Shown: in pieces, positions 27,477 to 36,239 of the stretch | Numbering within the stretch: position 1 is the first letter of the stretch | Layout of the letters: every line of letters begins with the position of its first letter | From: Parasediminibacterium sp046546515 | GTDB taxonomy: Bacteria > Bacteroidota > Bacteroidia > Chitinophagales > Chitinophagaceae | Direction of reading: 5' to 3' | NCBI RefSeq assembly: GCF_046546515.1 | Contig: NZ_JBKHKJ010000027.1 | Span: 1 to 64,000, forward strand | Length of the DNA stretch: 64,000 nucleotides | The notes under the pieces: generated by a model | Databases searched by the model: none | What the model was told of the DNA's origin: nothing | Seen by the model: the letters and a program-made list of their open reading frames with translations, nothing else | Translations under genes and position numbers: made by a program

Positions 27477-28068
27477 AAATATTCACTTTTTTATTAGCCT
27501 TTTTTATTTAGAAGAAGCTTTACTATGTGATTGTGAAAGCACCACCTTACAGACCAGCCTCACCCCAACACTCTCCAAAAGGAGTTTTGGCAAGAACAAG
27601 GGAGATGGAGCAGGGAAAAAGGAGGGGAATGCGAAGACTTGAGCGAATATTTGAACTGGGTTATTTTTTGTTTTTCATCGGTTTATTTTTTTTTGCTAAT
27701 TTCCTTAATTTGCCTGTAACTCATTGATATTCATTTGTTTATGCTTTATTAGGCCTCATTTTTTATTATAATTTAAGTGAATTTTAGGATAATACACTGA
27801 TAATATAATGATAGTTTTATGATAAGAAACTGATAGTTTATTGATAAGAAACTGATAAGATTTTGATGGTGGATTATCATTTTCCTAAGCCAGTTAACAT
27901 CCGATGCAGGAGGCAAGGCCAAAAAGCCCCTAGTTGCTCCTTTAATGTAAAATTAGTATGCATAGCTACATAGCCCAAAATAAAAATCCTATATGGGGGA
28001 AATATTCCCCCATGAGTATCCAAAATTTCCCCCATATAGGATTCTTGTTGGGCAGGAAACAGCAGGGA
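27477..28068. repeat. 0.6-kb duplicated noncoding element, copy B
   Basis: Colinear with 13963-14585 and free of the 26-bp insertion; the lengths become equal (592 bp) when the insertion plus its 5-bp duplication is removed from copy A. Contains two tgataagaaactgat words and the tail hairpin at 27987-28041. Confidence 0.85.
27987..28041. repeat. Conserved hairpin, copy B
   Basis: Same 17-nt arms as 14504-14558. Here GGGGGAA and TTCCCCC can alternatively form a short inner hairpin, competing with the long stem. Confidence 0.75.
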
Positions 28069-28314
28069 TTGTCTTGTAGCAAGATTGAATATTTCGTGAT
28101 TCTACCAACCTGAAAACAACAAAAAGAGAAATTTTTAAATGCGCCTACTTTAAGTTGTCCAATACCCTTTAACTTTTTTCTTTGCGCTTCTTTGTGTTTT
28201 CATGCCTTTCTGGCTATTATTTCAATTTAGCATGCGCTAGAGGTTACAATTTGATTGCAATTGGGTAACATTCAGTTAACAAGCGAGCAGGAATTTTGGT
28301 CAACTTTAAAGCAC

Positions 28315-29190
28315 ATGGAAAAAAGGCAAGTTGAGGTAGTGGTACTAAGCGACCTGCATTTGGGTACATACGGTTGCAACGCCACAGAAATAGTCAATTA
28401 TTTAAAAAGTATCAACCCAAAGATACTTATCCTAAACGGAGATATAATAGACGTTTGGCAATTCAACAAGCGGTATTTCCCGGTTTCGCACATGCAAGTT
28501 ATAAAGGAAATAATGAACCTGCTTAGCAAAAATACGCATGTTATCTATATAACTGGCAACCACGACGAAGCCATGAGGCGTTACACAGACCTAGTAATGG
28601 GCAATTTTCAACTAACGGACAAATTGGTGATAGAAATAGATGGCAAACTTGCTTGGCTTTTCCACGGCGATGTGTTTGATGCCACCACCAAAGGAAGTGC
28701 TAAGCTGCTGGCAAAACTTGGTGGGCATGGGTACGATTTGCTGATTATGATCAATAGTTTCATCAACTGGCTGCTGAAGCTGATGGGCAGGGAAAAAATG
28801 AGCTTTAGCAAGAAAGTAAAAAATGGAGTGAAAAAAGCAGTGTCGTGGATTGGCGATTTTGAACAGACAGCCGCCGAGCTGGCCATTGAGAAAAAATATG
28901 ACTATGTTATTTGCGGGCATATACACCAGCCCCAGAAAAGAGTGATTACCACCGATAAAGGTAGCGTAACCTACCTGAACAGTGGCGACTGGATCGAGAA
29001 CCTTACCGCACTGGAATACAACAAAAAAGAATGGACAATTTACCAGTACGATGCAAAGCAATTCGACACGAATGCGGCACCCGTTGTAGCATTGGAAAAA
29101 AGGCTACCGAAGTTAAATGTAGTGCCAGAGGAAGTATTATTTTTTAGTGCGTTGCCCAGCATAGAAAACATCATTAAAATGTCGGTTTAA
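28315..29190 (+). CDS. UDP-2,3-diacylglucosamine diphosphatase-like metallophosphoesterase
   Basis: Calcineurin-fold phosphoesterase, probably lipid A or related envelope metabolism (LpxH-like). Metal-binding motifs in order: LSDLHLG, NGDIIDVWQ, TGNHDEAM, WLFHGDVFD and CGHIHQP. The start MEKRQVEVVV (ATG 28315) was preferred to a TTG at 28255. About 291 residues. Sixteen bp separate it from a glycosyltransferase gene, with which it forms a pair. It is longer than E. coli LpxH and could act on another nucleotide-sugar lipid, so the exact substrate is left open. Confidence 0.88.
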   Translation: MEKRQVEVVVLSDLHLGTYGCNATEIVNYLKSINPKILILNGDIIDVWQFNKRYFPVSHMQVIKEIMNLLSKNTHVIYITGNHDEAMRRYTDLVMGNFQLTDKLVIEIDGKLAWLFHGDVFDATTKGSAKLLAKLGGHGYDLLIMINSFINWLLKLMGREKMSFSKKVKNGVKKAVSWIGDFEQTAAELAIEKKYDYVICGHIHQPQKRVITTDKGSVTYLNSGDWIENLTALEYNKKEWTIYQYDAKQFDTNAAPVVALEKRLPKLNVVPEEVLFFSALPSIENIIKMSV

Positions 29191-29205
29191 GTAAAACACC
29201 CTATT

Positions 29206-30282
29206 ATGGCTTATGTAACCCCCAAAATAAAAATTCTATACGCCGTTCAGGCAACAGGCAATGGGCATATAGCCCGGGCAATGCAACTAATGCCATATTT
29301 GGAGAAATATGGAGAAGTAGATGTTTTTCTTAGCGGCAGCAACAGTAACCTAAAAGCAGCACTACCTGTAAAATACAGGAGTAATGGGCTAAGCCTGTTT
29401 TATGGCAACAGGGGTGGGCTAGACTATATGAAAATATGGAAGCAACTGGATGTAAGGCAATTGTGGAAAGAAGCCAACCAACTTCCGGTAGAGCAATATG
29501 ATATTGTAATAAACGACTTTGAGTGCATCACCTCCCTTGCCTGCAAGCTGAAACAAATACCCAGTATTAACTTTGGCCACCAGGCCAGCTTTATTTCTCC
29601 CAACACACCTAAGCCCTTACAAAAAGACATGTTGGGAGAATGGGTCCTAACGCATTACGCAACCGCAACCAATTATATAGGATTGCATTTTGAGAACTAT
29701 GACGATTTTATTTTTTCGCCCATTATCAAGCAGCAAATTTTAGAGGCCACGCCTAGCAACAAAGGGCATGTATCGGTTTATTTATCGCACTATAGCGATG
29801 AGGTAGTGATAGCTGCACTGCAAAAATGCAAGGACATACCCTTCCATCTGTTTTCTAAAAAAGCAACCGCCATTGAACAAAAACGGAATATTACGCTAAT
29901 GCCGATTAGCAACGATGGCTTTGCCAGCAGCATGATTGATGCAGCAGGCATTATTACAGGTGCGGGCTTTGAAACGCCCGCAGAAGCACTGTACCTAGGT
30001 AAAAAATTATTGTGCTTGCCCATAAAAGGCCAATACGAGCAACTGTGCAACGCAGCAGCACTAGAAAAGTTCAGGGTGCCGATTATCAACACGATTGACG
30101 AGCATTTTACTGCCACGATATACAAATGGCTGTCTAGCTTGGCACCAAAGCCATTAACCTTGCAGCAATCTACCAACGAAATAGTAGGCATGGTAATGGA
30201 AAAAGGGATAGTAAGGAAAACCGCACCACGCACAGAAAATGACTTTTATTTGCTTTACCCAGACGAGTTGTCGTTTGCATAG
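29206..30282 (+). CDS. Glycosyltransferase of the MJ1255/TIGR00661 type
   Basis: GT-B-fold-like protein of 358 residues. The N-terminus KILYAVQATGNGHIARAMQL is the first Rossmann strand and glycine-rich loop; DIVINDFECITSLACKL follows; the C-terminal half shows AAGIITGAGFETPAEALYLG then KKLLCLPIKGQYEQLCNA, the donor-binding region typical of UDP-sugar glycosyltransferases. Cytoplasmic or membrane-associated. Directly follows the LpxH-like gene, suggesting a joint role in glycolipid or polysaccharide synthesis. Confidence 0.85.
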   Translation: MAYVTPKIKILYAVQATGNGHIARAMQLMPYLEKYGEVDVFLSGSNSNLKAALPVKYRSNGLSLFYGNRGGLDYMKIWKQLDVRQLWKEANQLPVEQYDIVINDFECITSLACKLKQIPSINFGHQASFISPNTPKPLQKDMLGEWVLTHYATATNYIGLHFENYDDFIFSPIIKQQILEATPSNKGHVSVYLSHYSDEVVIAALQKCKDIPFHLFSKKATAIEQKRNITLMPISNDGFASSMIDAAGIITGAGFETPAEALYLGKKLLCLPIKGQYEQLCNAAALEKFRVPIINTIDEHFTATIYKWLSSLAPKPLTLQQSTNEIVGMVMEKGIVRKTAPRTENDFYLLYPDELSFA

Positions 30283-30293
30283 CGTTAACCTCC

Positions 30294-30326
30294 AACTTCC
30301 CGAAAGTTTTAAACTTTCGGGAAGTT
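30294..30326. terminator. Palindrome AACTTCCCGAAAGTTT, copy 1
   Basis: 33-bp near-perfect hairpin (AACTTCCCGAAAGTTT / AAACTTTCGGGAAGTT) 12 bp after a stop codon, probably acting as terminator; an almost identical palindrome lies at 51258-51290. Confidence 0.65.
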
Positions 30327-30462
30327 ATTTGCTAGACTTGATTACCAAAGCAAATCACCACTAATAAACCAATTATAATATTTACGATAAAAACTTGGTC
30401 CACTTTCCATAATTTAGTAGCTGAAACAATTTTAAACCACCCTTAATAAACTTAAAAAACAA

Positions 30463-31272
30463 ATGGAAAAAAAATTACAAAACCAAGTAGCTATTGTTAC
30501 CGGGGCAAGTAGTGGCATAGGGGCAGGCGTGGCAAAATCATTGGCTGAAGCTGGAGCAACCGTAATAGTAAACTACCCATTTGAAGGGGCAAAAGATGCG
30601 GCAGAGGCTGTTATTGCAGCTATTGTGGCTGGTGGTGGCAAAGCCGTTAGTTGCCAGTGCGATGTAAGCAAAGAGGCAGACGTACAACAGATGTTTGCCA
30701 GCACAGTGGCACAGTTTGGCACAGTGGATATACTGGTAAACAATGCTGGCATACAAAAAGATGCACGGTTTGAAGAAATGACACTAGACCAGTGGAACCT
30801 AGTCTTAGGCATTAACCTTACAGGGTTTTTCTTGTGTGCAAGGGAGGCTGTGAGGGAATTTTTGCGAAGGGGCATCGACTCTACAAAATCGAAAGCTGCG
30901 GGCAAAATTATTTGCATGAGCAGTGTGCACGAAGTTATTCCTTGGGCAGGACATGCAAACTATGCGGCTAGCAAAGGTGGGATAATGCTACTTATGAAAA
31001 CATTGTCACAGGAATTTGCCTTTAAGAAAATACGCATCAATAGTATTTGCCCAGGTGCCATACAAACGCCTATCAACCGCAGCGCATGGGATACGCCAGA
31101 GGCATTGTCGGCTTTACTTACGCTTATACCATACAAACGTATTGGCCAACCGGAAGATATTGGAAATGCAGCGGTGTGGCTAGCAAGTGATGATAGCGAT
31201 TATGTAAATGGCATTTCTTTGTTTGTAGATGGTGGTATGACTTTGTATCCCGGATTTACTACGAATGGGTAA
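30463..31272 (+). CDS. Short-chain dehydrogenase, glucose 1-dehydrogenase-like
   Basis: NAD(P)-dependent oxidoreductase with classical SDR motifs: cofactor loop VTGASSGIGAGVAK near residues 12-25, CDVS, NNAGIQ, the catalytic Ser in CMSSVHE and YAASKGG with catalytic Tyr and Lys. 269 residues. Cofactor-binding NYPFEGAK after strand 2 and the C-terminal VDGGMTLYPGF match glucose 1-dehydrogenase-type members; the true substrate is not determined by sequence. Transcribed alone. Confidence 0.9.
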   Translation: MEKKLQNQVAIVTGASSGIGAGVAKSLAEAGATVIVNYPFEGAKDAAEAVIAAIVAGGGKAVSCQCDVSKEADVQQMFASTVAQFGTVDILVNNAGIQKDARFEEMTLDQWNLVLGINLTGFFLCAREAVREFLRRGIDSTKSKAAGKIICMSSVHEVIPWAGHANYAASKGGIMLLMKTLSQEFAFKKIRINSICPGAIQTPINRSAWDTPEALSALLTLIPYKRIGQPEDIGNAAVWLASDDSDYVNGISLFVDGGMTLYPGFTTNG

Positions 31273-31350
31273 TCAGTTGTAAATATTTTACCTTTGGCAC
31301 TTGTATTATTTTGAGTATAAGTTTACTCTTTAAATTAATACAGGTGCTTT

Positions 31351-32136
31351 ATGGCTAATGTGTCTGCTTATATTATTGGGTATAATGAAGAAAGGAAAAT
31401 TAAACAAGCAATTGACAGTGTTATTGGCTGGGCAAGCGAAGTAATTGTAGTGGATTCTTTTAGTACAGACAAAACTGCGGAGATTGCTGCCCTTGCTGGC
31501 GCAAAAGTGGTGCAAGTGCCTTTCGAAGGCTTTGGCAAGCTTAGGAACGATGCTATAGATAATTGCAAGCACGATTGGATATTTAGCCTAGATGCTGATG
31601 AAAGATGCACGCCAGAGGCAAGGGATGAAATTAAAAAAATAATAACGGAAGAATACAAAAAAGGACAGCCAGTTGCTTACTATGTACCTAGGAAAAATTT
31701 TTTCTTAGGGCAATGGATAAAACATTCAGGTTGGTATCCCGACTATCGGCAGCCACAATTATTCAGGAAAAACAGTATGCGGTACATGGAAGATGCTGTA
31801 CACGAACGCTACAAAGTAGAGGGAGAAACTGGTATTATGAAAAACGCTATCTGGCAATACCCATTCGAGAACCTTGAACAAATACTGGCAAAAACCAATC
31901 GGTACTCCTCGCTCGGGGCACAAAAATTACTCAACAAAAAAAAAGGCGGGCTAAGAGTTGCTTTGTTGCATGGCATTACTAGCTTTATCCAAACCTATTT
32001 TATTAAAAAGGGTTTTTTAGATGGCCGTGCAGGCCTGGTGATTGCAATGTATAATTTTACTTCTACTTATTATAAATACATAAAACTGGCAGAATTGCAA
32101 CACAATTGGAAAGAACCTACTGGAATTAAGAAATAA
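31351..32136 (+). CDS. Family 2 glycosyltransferase (WaaE/KdtX-like)
   Basis: GT-A inverting sugar transferase, 261 residues. Nucleotide-sugar binding is indicated by SAYIIGYNEERKIKQAIDSV and VDSFSTDKTAEIA; the metal-binding DxD reads SLDADERC. The central ARDEIKKI and YYVPRKNFFLGQWIKHSGWY segments match lipopolysaccharide core beta-glucosyltransferases of the WaaE/KdtX group. A C-terminal hydrophobic helix region may bind the membrane. Likely role: LPS core or surface glycan. Confidence 0.88.
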   Translation: MANVSAYIIGYNEERKIKQAIDSVIGWASEVIVVDSFSTDKTAEIAALAGAKVVQVPFEGFGKLRNDAIDNCKHDWIFSLDADERCTPEARDEIKKIITEEYKKGQPVAYYVPRKNFFLGQWIKHSGWYPDYRQPQLFRKNSMRYMEDAVHERYKVEGETGIMKNAIWQYPFENLEQILAKTNRYSSLGAQKLLNKKKGGLRVALLHGITSFIQTYFIKKGFLDGRAGLVIAMYNFTSTYYKYIKLAELQHNWKEPTGIKK

Positions 32137-32141
32137 AATAA

Positions 32142-32192
32142 AGATGCTGTTTTATTATGTTGTGCGTAGCCACCACAATAAAACAGCATTTT
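32142..32192 (+). terminator. Terminator after glycosyltransferase
   Basis: Long stem ATGCTGTTTTATTATG / CACAATAAAACAGCAT with a loop of about 15 nt, then TTTTC. Confidence 0.6.
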
Positions 32193-32345
32193 CAGCATCT
32201 CCCTTTAGCAGGCCTCCCAGCGTGTTCGTAGGCGTTACTTAATGCAGGTGTTTACAGCAAAAAGAAAATGATTGTATTTTTAGAATTAAGTAATGCACTT
32301 GCACAAGACAGAGCCCTGTGCGAGCGGAGCAGGAACAATATTTTT

Positions 32346-33134
32346 TTAATTTTTCTTATCCTTTTTCTTATCTAGGTCTGGTTGTTGTGCAGCTTTTACT
32401 TGTGCTATAGAATCGGCAATGCGTTTCTTTTCCTTGCTCTTGAAAAAACCTTTCAGCAAAAAGTTGTGCTTGGCCGCTTCCATGTTTTGGCTTAGACCTT
32501 CTGCTGCTTTGTTTGCCGTTCTTACAGTTGTTTTAGCCGAGGCTACGGTTTCTTCCAGCTCAGTGGCCAGCTTGTCGTTGTTTATCAACCTGCCAAGTGT
32601 GCCACGGCCATTGTTTACTTTGCCAAATATAGACGACAAGTGGCCAGACAAGGTATCCATATTGGTTACAATATTTTCTATTTTTGCACCTACTTTTTCT
32701 GCCTTGCCCATCAGCTTGTCCATGTCGTAAGGGTTGATGGCTTTTAAAGTGCCGTTTTCTTTTATCAAGGCCGAACTGTCTTTACCAGGCATTATTTGTA
32801 CCAGTTTGTCGCCCATTAGCCCATCGCTGCCAATGCTGGCCCGGCTATCGGCCTTTATAAATTTTTGTACTTTTTTCTGTACAATAAGGGTTACGTCAAC
32901 CGTAGTGTCGTTTTCAATGTCTATCAGGTCCACTACGCCTACATTGATCCCTGCAAACCTTACATAAGCCCCTTGCTGTAAGCCAGAGACAGTTTTGTAT
33001 TTTACATGCAGGCTGATGGTGCTGCTAAAAAGATTTTTTTTGCTGCTGATAAAATACATAATAAGCAGCAATACCCCTACGCCAGCAAGTATAAAAATGC
33101 CTGTCTTTATTTTTTGGGTTGCATTGTTTGTCAT
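32346..33134 (-). CDS. mlaD: MlaD-family (MCE) lipid-binding protein
   Basis: Periplasmic substrate-binding part of an Mla-type phospholipid transporter, membrane-anchored. An N-terminal helix (IKTGIFILAGVGVLLLIMYF) is followed by the MCE domain (VSGLQQGAYVRFAGINVGVV, DSRASIGSDGLMGDKLVQIM) and a long helical C-terminal region (IENIVTNMDTLSGHLSSIFG). 262 residues. Its start codon overlaps the stop of the ATPase gene by 4 bp. Confidence 0.92.
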   Translation of the reverse strand: MTNNATQKIKTGIFILAGVGVLLLIMYFISSKKNLFSSTISLHVKYKTVSGLQQGAYVRFAGINVGVVDLIDIENDTTVDVTLIVQKKVQKFIKADSRASIGSDGLMGDKLVQIMPGKDSSALIKENGTLKAINPYDMDKLMGKAEKVGAKIENIVTNMDTLSGHLSSIFGKVNNGRGTLGRLINNDKLATELEETVASAKTTVRTANKAAEGLSQNMEAAKHNFLLKGFFKSKEKKRIADSIAQVKAAQQPDLDKKKDKKN

Positions 33135-33874
33135 AAACCGAGTTTAAAAAATGAATTAATAAATGTGTCGCTCGAATGTTCCAGCTCTTCATAGCTGCCT
33201 TCTGCTATGTACCTGCCATCGTTCATCACCACTATCCTGTCTGCAGTCATTTTGGCGCAAGACATATCGTGGGTAATGATAATAGAGGAGGCGTTGTACT
33301 TTTTCCTTATATCCAAAATAAGCTGACTTATTTCCTTACTGGTAACGGTATCCAGCCCCGTTGTAGGCTCGTCGTATAAAATAATTTCTGGTTTTACAAT
33401 CAAAGTCCTGGCAAGCCCCATCCTTTTGCGTTGCCCGCCCGATAAGTCAGAAGGCATTTTATCTATTGCATCAGCTAGTCCTACGGCTTCTAGTGCCTCG
33501 ATAGAGCGTTTTTCAATCTCTGCTGCGTCTTTTATTTTCAGCACACGCTTTAAAGGGAATGCAAGGTTTTCCCGCACAGTCATGGAGTCGTACAGGGCGG
33601 CATGTTGAAAAAGGAAACCAACTTTTACCCTTATGTCTTTCAGTTGCTCCTCATTTAGGTCACCAATTTCCTGCCCCAATACTTTTACGCTGCCTTCGTC
33701 TGGGGTTATCATACCCACTATACATTGGATGGTTACGCTTTTGCCCTGCCCGCTTTTGCCAATCACCACAATGTTCTCACCTTTTTTCAGGGTCAGGTCA
33801 ATGCCTTTTAATACCTCCTTGCCGTTGAAAGATTTTTTAAGCCCGTGAATTTCTATAACTTTTTCGTTTTCCAT
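33131..33874 (-). CDS. mlaF: Mla-type ABC transporter ATP-binding protein
   Basis: ATPase of the phospholipid transporter. Walker A GKSGQGKSVT (near residue 38), Q-loop GFLFQHAALYDSMTV, signature LSGGQRKRMGLARTL, Walker B IILYDEPTTGLD, and the switch His in IIITHDM. 247 residues. Middle gene of mlaE-mlaF-mlaD. Confidence 0.95.
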   Translation of the reverse strand: MENEKVIEIHGLKKSFNGKEVLKGIDLTLKKGENIVVIGKSGQGKSVTIQCIVGMITPDEGSVKVLGQEIGDLNEEQLKDIRVKVGFLFQHAALYDSMTVRENLAFPLKRVLKIKDAAEIEKRSIEALEAVGLADAIDKMPSDLSGGQRKRMGLARTLIVKPEIILYDEPTTGLDTVTSKEISQLILDIRKKYNASSIIITHDMSCAKMTADRIVVMNDGRYIAEGSYEELEHSSDTFINSFFKLGL

Positions 33875-33880
33875 TAGCTT

Positions 33881-34657
33881 TTAATTATAAACAAATATGC
33901 TGGTTACCTGCACTGCAACGGCATCAATAACAATAATCCATATAGAGGCAGCAACCACGGCCGTATTTGCAGCTATGCCCACGCTTTCTGTGCCTTTGTC
34001 AGCATTAAAGCCCTTATAGCAACCCACAACGCCAATTGCAAAGCCAAACAGGAATGTTTTAATAAAGGCAGGGAAAAAATCAGTGAAATCGAGTGTTGAA
34101 AAGGATTTGTTGAAATACAGCATACCAGACATGCTGCCCGAAATATTAGTGCCCACAAACCCACCAAAAAATGCACAGGCATCTGCAAATAAAACAAGCA
34201 GCGGCACCATAAAGAAACAAGAAAGGATGCGAGTAACCACCAGGTATTGCACTGGATTGGCACCAGACACGTCCATGGCGGCAATTTGCTCGGTTACTTT
34301 CATGCTGCCTAGCTCGGCACCAATGCCAGAAGCTATTTTACCAGCACAAATAAGCGCAGTAACCACCGGGCCTATTTCACGGATTACAGAAATAGTAACC
34401 ATGGTAGGTACAAAACTTTCTGCCCCAAATGCCTTGAAAGATGGCTCGGATTGAAGCGTAAGTACAAAGCCCAGCACAAATCCTGTAATCATCACTATGT
34501 TTAAAGACTTTAGGCCGATAAGGTAGCATTGGCGCATTAGTTCTTCCCACTCAAAACCACCTCTGAAAATATTCCGGAAGAAGGAGGAAATAAACATGGC
34601 TTGGTCGCCGATGCTTTCCAAAAATCCGTTTAGGTATAATGTTATTTTTTCACTCAT
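33881..34657 (-). CDS. mlaE: Mla-type ABC transporter permease
   Basis: Membrane permease of the lipid transporter. The start MSEKITLYLN is used; an in-frame ATG four codons upstream (34669) is equally possible. Five to six membrane helices; family hallmarks are the IREIGPVVTALICAGKIASG segment and GAELGSMKVTEQIAAMDVSG. About 258 residues. First gene of the operon; the ATPase follows after 6 bp. Confidence 0.93.
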   Translation of the reverse strand: MSEKITLYLNGFLESIGDQAMFISSFFRNIFRGGFEWEELMRQCYLIGLKSLNIVMITGFVLGFVLTLQSEPSFKAFGAESFVPTMVTISVIREIGPVVTALICAGKIASGIGAELGSMKVTEQIAAMDVSGANPVQYLVVTRILSCFFMVPLLVLFADACAFFGGFVGTNISGSMSGMLYFNKSFSTLDFTDFFPAFIKTFLFGFAIGVVGCYKGFNADKGTESVGIAANTAVVAASIWIIVIDAVAVQVTSIFVYN

Positions 34658-34870
34658 TGCAAAAGACAATAAGAAAAAACTATTCCTAAAATATTTTACA
34701 GGTAAATAAAAATAAATTTATACTTAAAAAAGCATTGTTGGGTAAATAATTCTACATATTTACTTGCCAAATCAAAGTCAAGCATTACCCTTTCGCCCCT
34801 TAGTTTTTTATATCCTATTTGTATAAATTGTATTATTTGCAAAGTGGCATTAAAAAACTTTGAGCAAGCT

Positions 34871-35458
34871 TTATTTACCCAAAAATGCAATCAACCCACT
34901 AATTGCCTTCTTCCGGTGGCTGAAACTGTTTTTTTCATCCATCGTCATCTCTGCAAAAGTTTTGTCGCTACCAGCAGGGATAAAAATGGGGTCGTAGCCA
35001 AAGCCTTGCAAGCCTTTCTGGTCTTCAGTTATTTTCCCTTTGCAAATGCCTTCAAACAAATATTCTTTGCCATCCAATATCAGGGAAACAATGGTACGGA
35101 ATTGTGCTCCCCTATTAGGTTTACCTTCTAGGTTGAGCAATAGCTTGTCAATATTCGCCTGGAAATCCCGCCCTTCGCCGGCATAGCGGGCGCTTTTTAC
35201 GCCAGGCTCGCCATTTAGTGCTGGCACTTCCAAGCCTGTGTCTTCGCTAAAAACATTTTGCCCAGTCATTTTAAAAATGATGGACGACTTTTCGGTTGCA
35301 TTGGCCTCTAAGGTATCGTATGGCTCGGGTATATCAATATCTATGCCCGCTGCTTTCAGGGTTATGATATTGAAATAGCCACCAGCTACGCTTTGTATTT
35401 CTGCTACTTTGTGCTGGTTGTTGGTGGCGAATATGAGTATGGGGAGGTTATTTTGCAT
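34871..35458 (-). CDS. rdgB: Non-canonical purine NTP pyrophosphatase (RdgB/HAM1)
   Basis: Hydrolyses dITP, XTP and similar nucleotides to monophosphates, cleaning the nucleotide pool. Motifs: LIFATNNQHKVAEIQ at the N-terminus, SEDTGLEVPALNGEPGVKSA (catalytic acidic region), GFGYDPIFIP, and SFSHRKKA near the C-terminus. Start MQNNLPILIF (35458) chosen since the family begins right before this strand; two further in-frame ATGs upstream remain possible. About 195 residues. Confidence 0.95.
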   Translation of the reverse strand: MQNNLPILIFATNNQHKVAEIQSVAGGYFNIITLKAAGIDIDIPEPYDTLEANATEKSSIIFKMTGQNVFSEDTGLEVPALNGEPGVKSARYAGEGRDFQANIDKLLLNLEGKPNRGAQFRTIVSLILDGKEYLFEGICKGKITEDQKGLQGFGYDPIFIPAGSDKTFAEMTMDEKNSFSHRKKAISGLIAFLGK

Positions 35459-35490
35459 GGTGGTGTGTTTTTTTGCCATAAATTTTAATT

Positions 35491-35612
35491 GCCACAAAGG
35501 CACTAAGACTCAAAGAAGCACAAAGGGTTAAAAGGAAACGGAAGAAAAAAGCCAACAATTTATTTCTTATATTTCTTCGTGCATCTTAGTGCCTTCGAGC
35601 CTTTTTGGCTAT
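35491..35612. repeat. CACAAAG-word inverted repeat
   Basis: Left arm gccacaaaggcactaagact, then caaagaagcacaaag; right arm cttcgtgcatcttagtgcct, then tcgagcc. It fills the spacer between rdgB and the next gene, both minus strand. Confidence 0.75.
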
Positions 35613-35615
35613 TTA

Positions 35616-36176
35616 TTAAATATTGAACATTTTTTTCAAACTAAGCCAAAGCTTTGTTTTTTCTACTTTAACGGCTTCTGTGTTGCCCAGCATCAAAGAC
35701 AATGCAGGGGCTTGCAGGATGCTGCAATTATTGTAGGCTTGTACTTGGTAATCGGGTATGGTAAATGGCAACTGCACCGTACTGCAGCTTACCCCAAACA
35801 TGATTAGGAATTTGGGCATAGTGGTTGCCTGCAAGTTTGTAAAACTAATTTCTGTTTTAAATTGGTTTACAATGGCCACATCGCCAATATTTAGCTTGCA
35901 TGCACCTAATATACTGGTGAGGAATTGTAGCCATTCGTCTCGCAAGTAAACCGCTTCTGCATCGTGCACAACAATAGAAATTTGCTTTTGATTGCTCCCT
36001 AAAAACCATTGTTTATCAGCATTCGGCACAGCTTTTTCCACGAGTAGGGCAGGGGGTTTGCTTGCAGGCTTTAATGGTGAAACTGGTGGTGCAGCATCGG
36101 TAAGCACAAGATTGCCCCGGTACAAATCTGCAATTACAAAGCCGGGAAGTTGTATTTTATCGAAACTCATCCGCAA
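35616..36176 (-). CDS. Conserved-looking protein of unknown function
   Basis: 186 residues, no signal or membrane helix. N-terminal part IQLPGFVIADLYRGNLVL, a proline/alanine-rich linker (PPVSPLKPASKPPALL), then a globular domain with WFLGSNQKQISIVVHDAEAV, LTSILGACKLNIGDVAIV and a C-terminal VEKTKLWLSLKKMFNI. The cytoplasmic alpha/beta look and position beside housekeeping genes suggest a real gene; I do not assign a function. Translation may begin at codon 1 or at Met3. Confidence 0.7.
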   Translation of the reverse strand: MRMSFDKIQLPGFVIADLYRGNLVLTDAAPPVSPLKPASKPPALLVEKAVPNADKQWFLGSNQKQISIVVHDAEAVYLRDEWLQFLTSILGACKLNIGDVAIVNQFKTEISFTNLQATTMPKFLIMFGVSCSTVQLPFTIPDYQVQAYNNCSILQAPALSLMLGNTEAVKVEKTKLWLSLKKMFNI

Positions 36177-36239
36177 TTTTAGGATAATAGTAGGTATTCT
36201 TTTTCTATTTTTTAGTTAATTTGCAGCAAATTCACAGTT

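Larger units (their letters stand above)
27326..28314. other. Gene-free repeat stretch
   Basis: Contains a CACAAAGG-word arm (about 27390-27430), copy B of the 0.6-kb noncoding element (27477-28068) and a further CTTTGCG/CTTTGTG arm (about 28170-28215). No gene seen; a 66-codon open frame at 27527-27727 lies in the repeat and has no counterpart in copy A. Confidence 0.75.
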
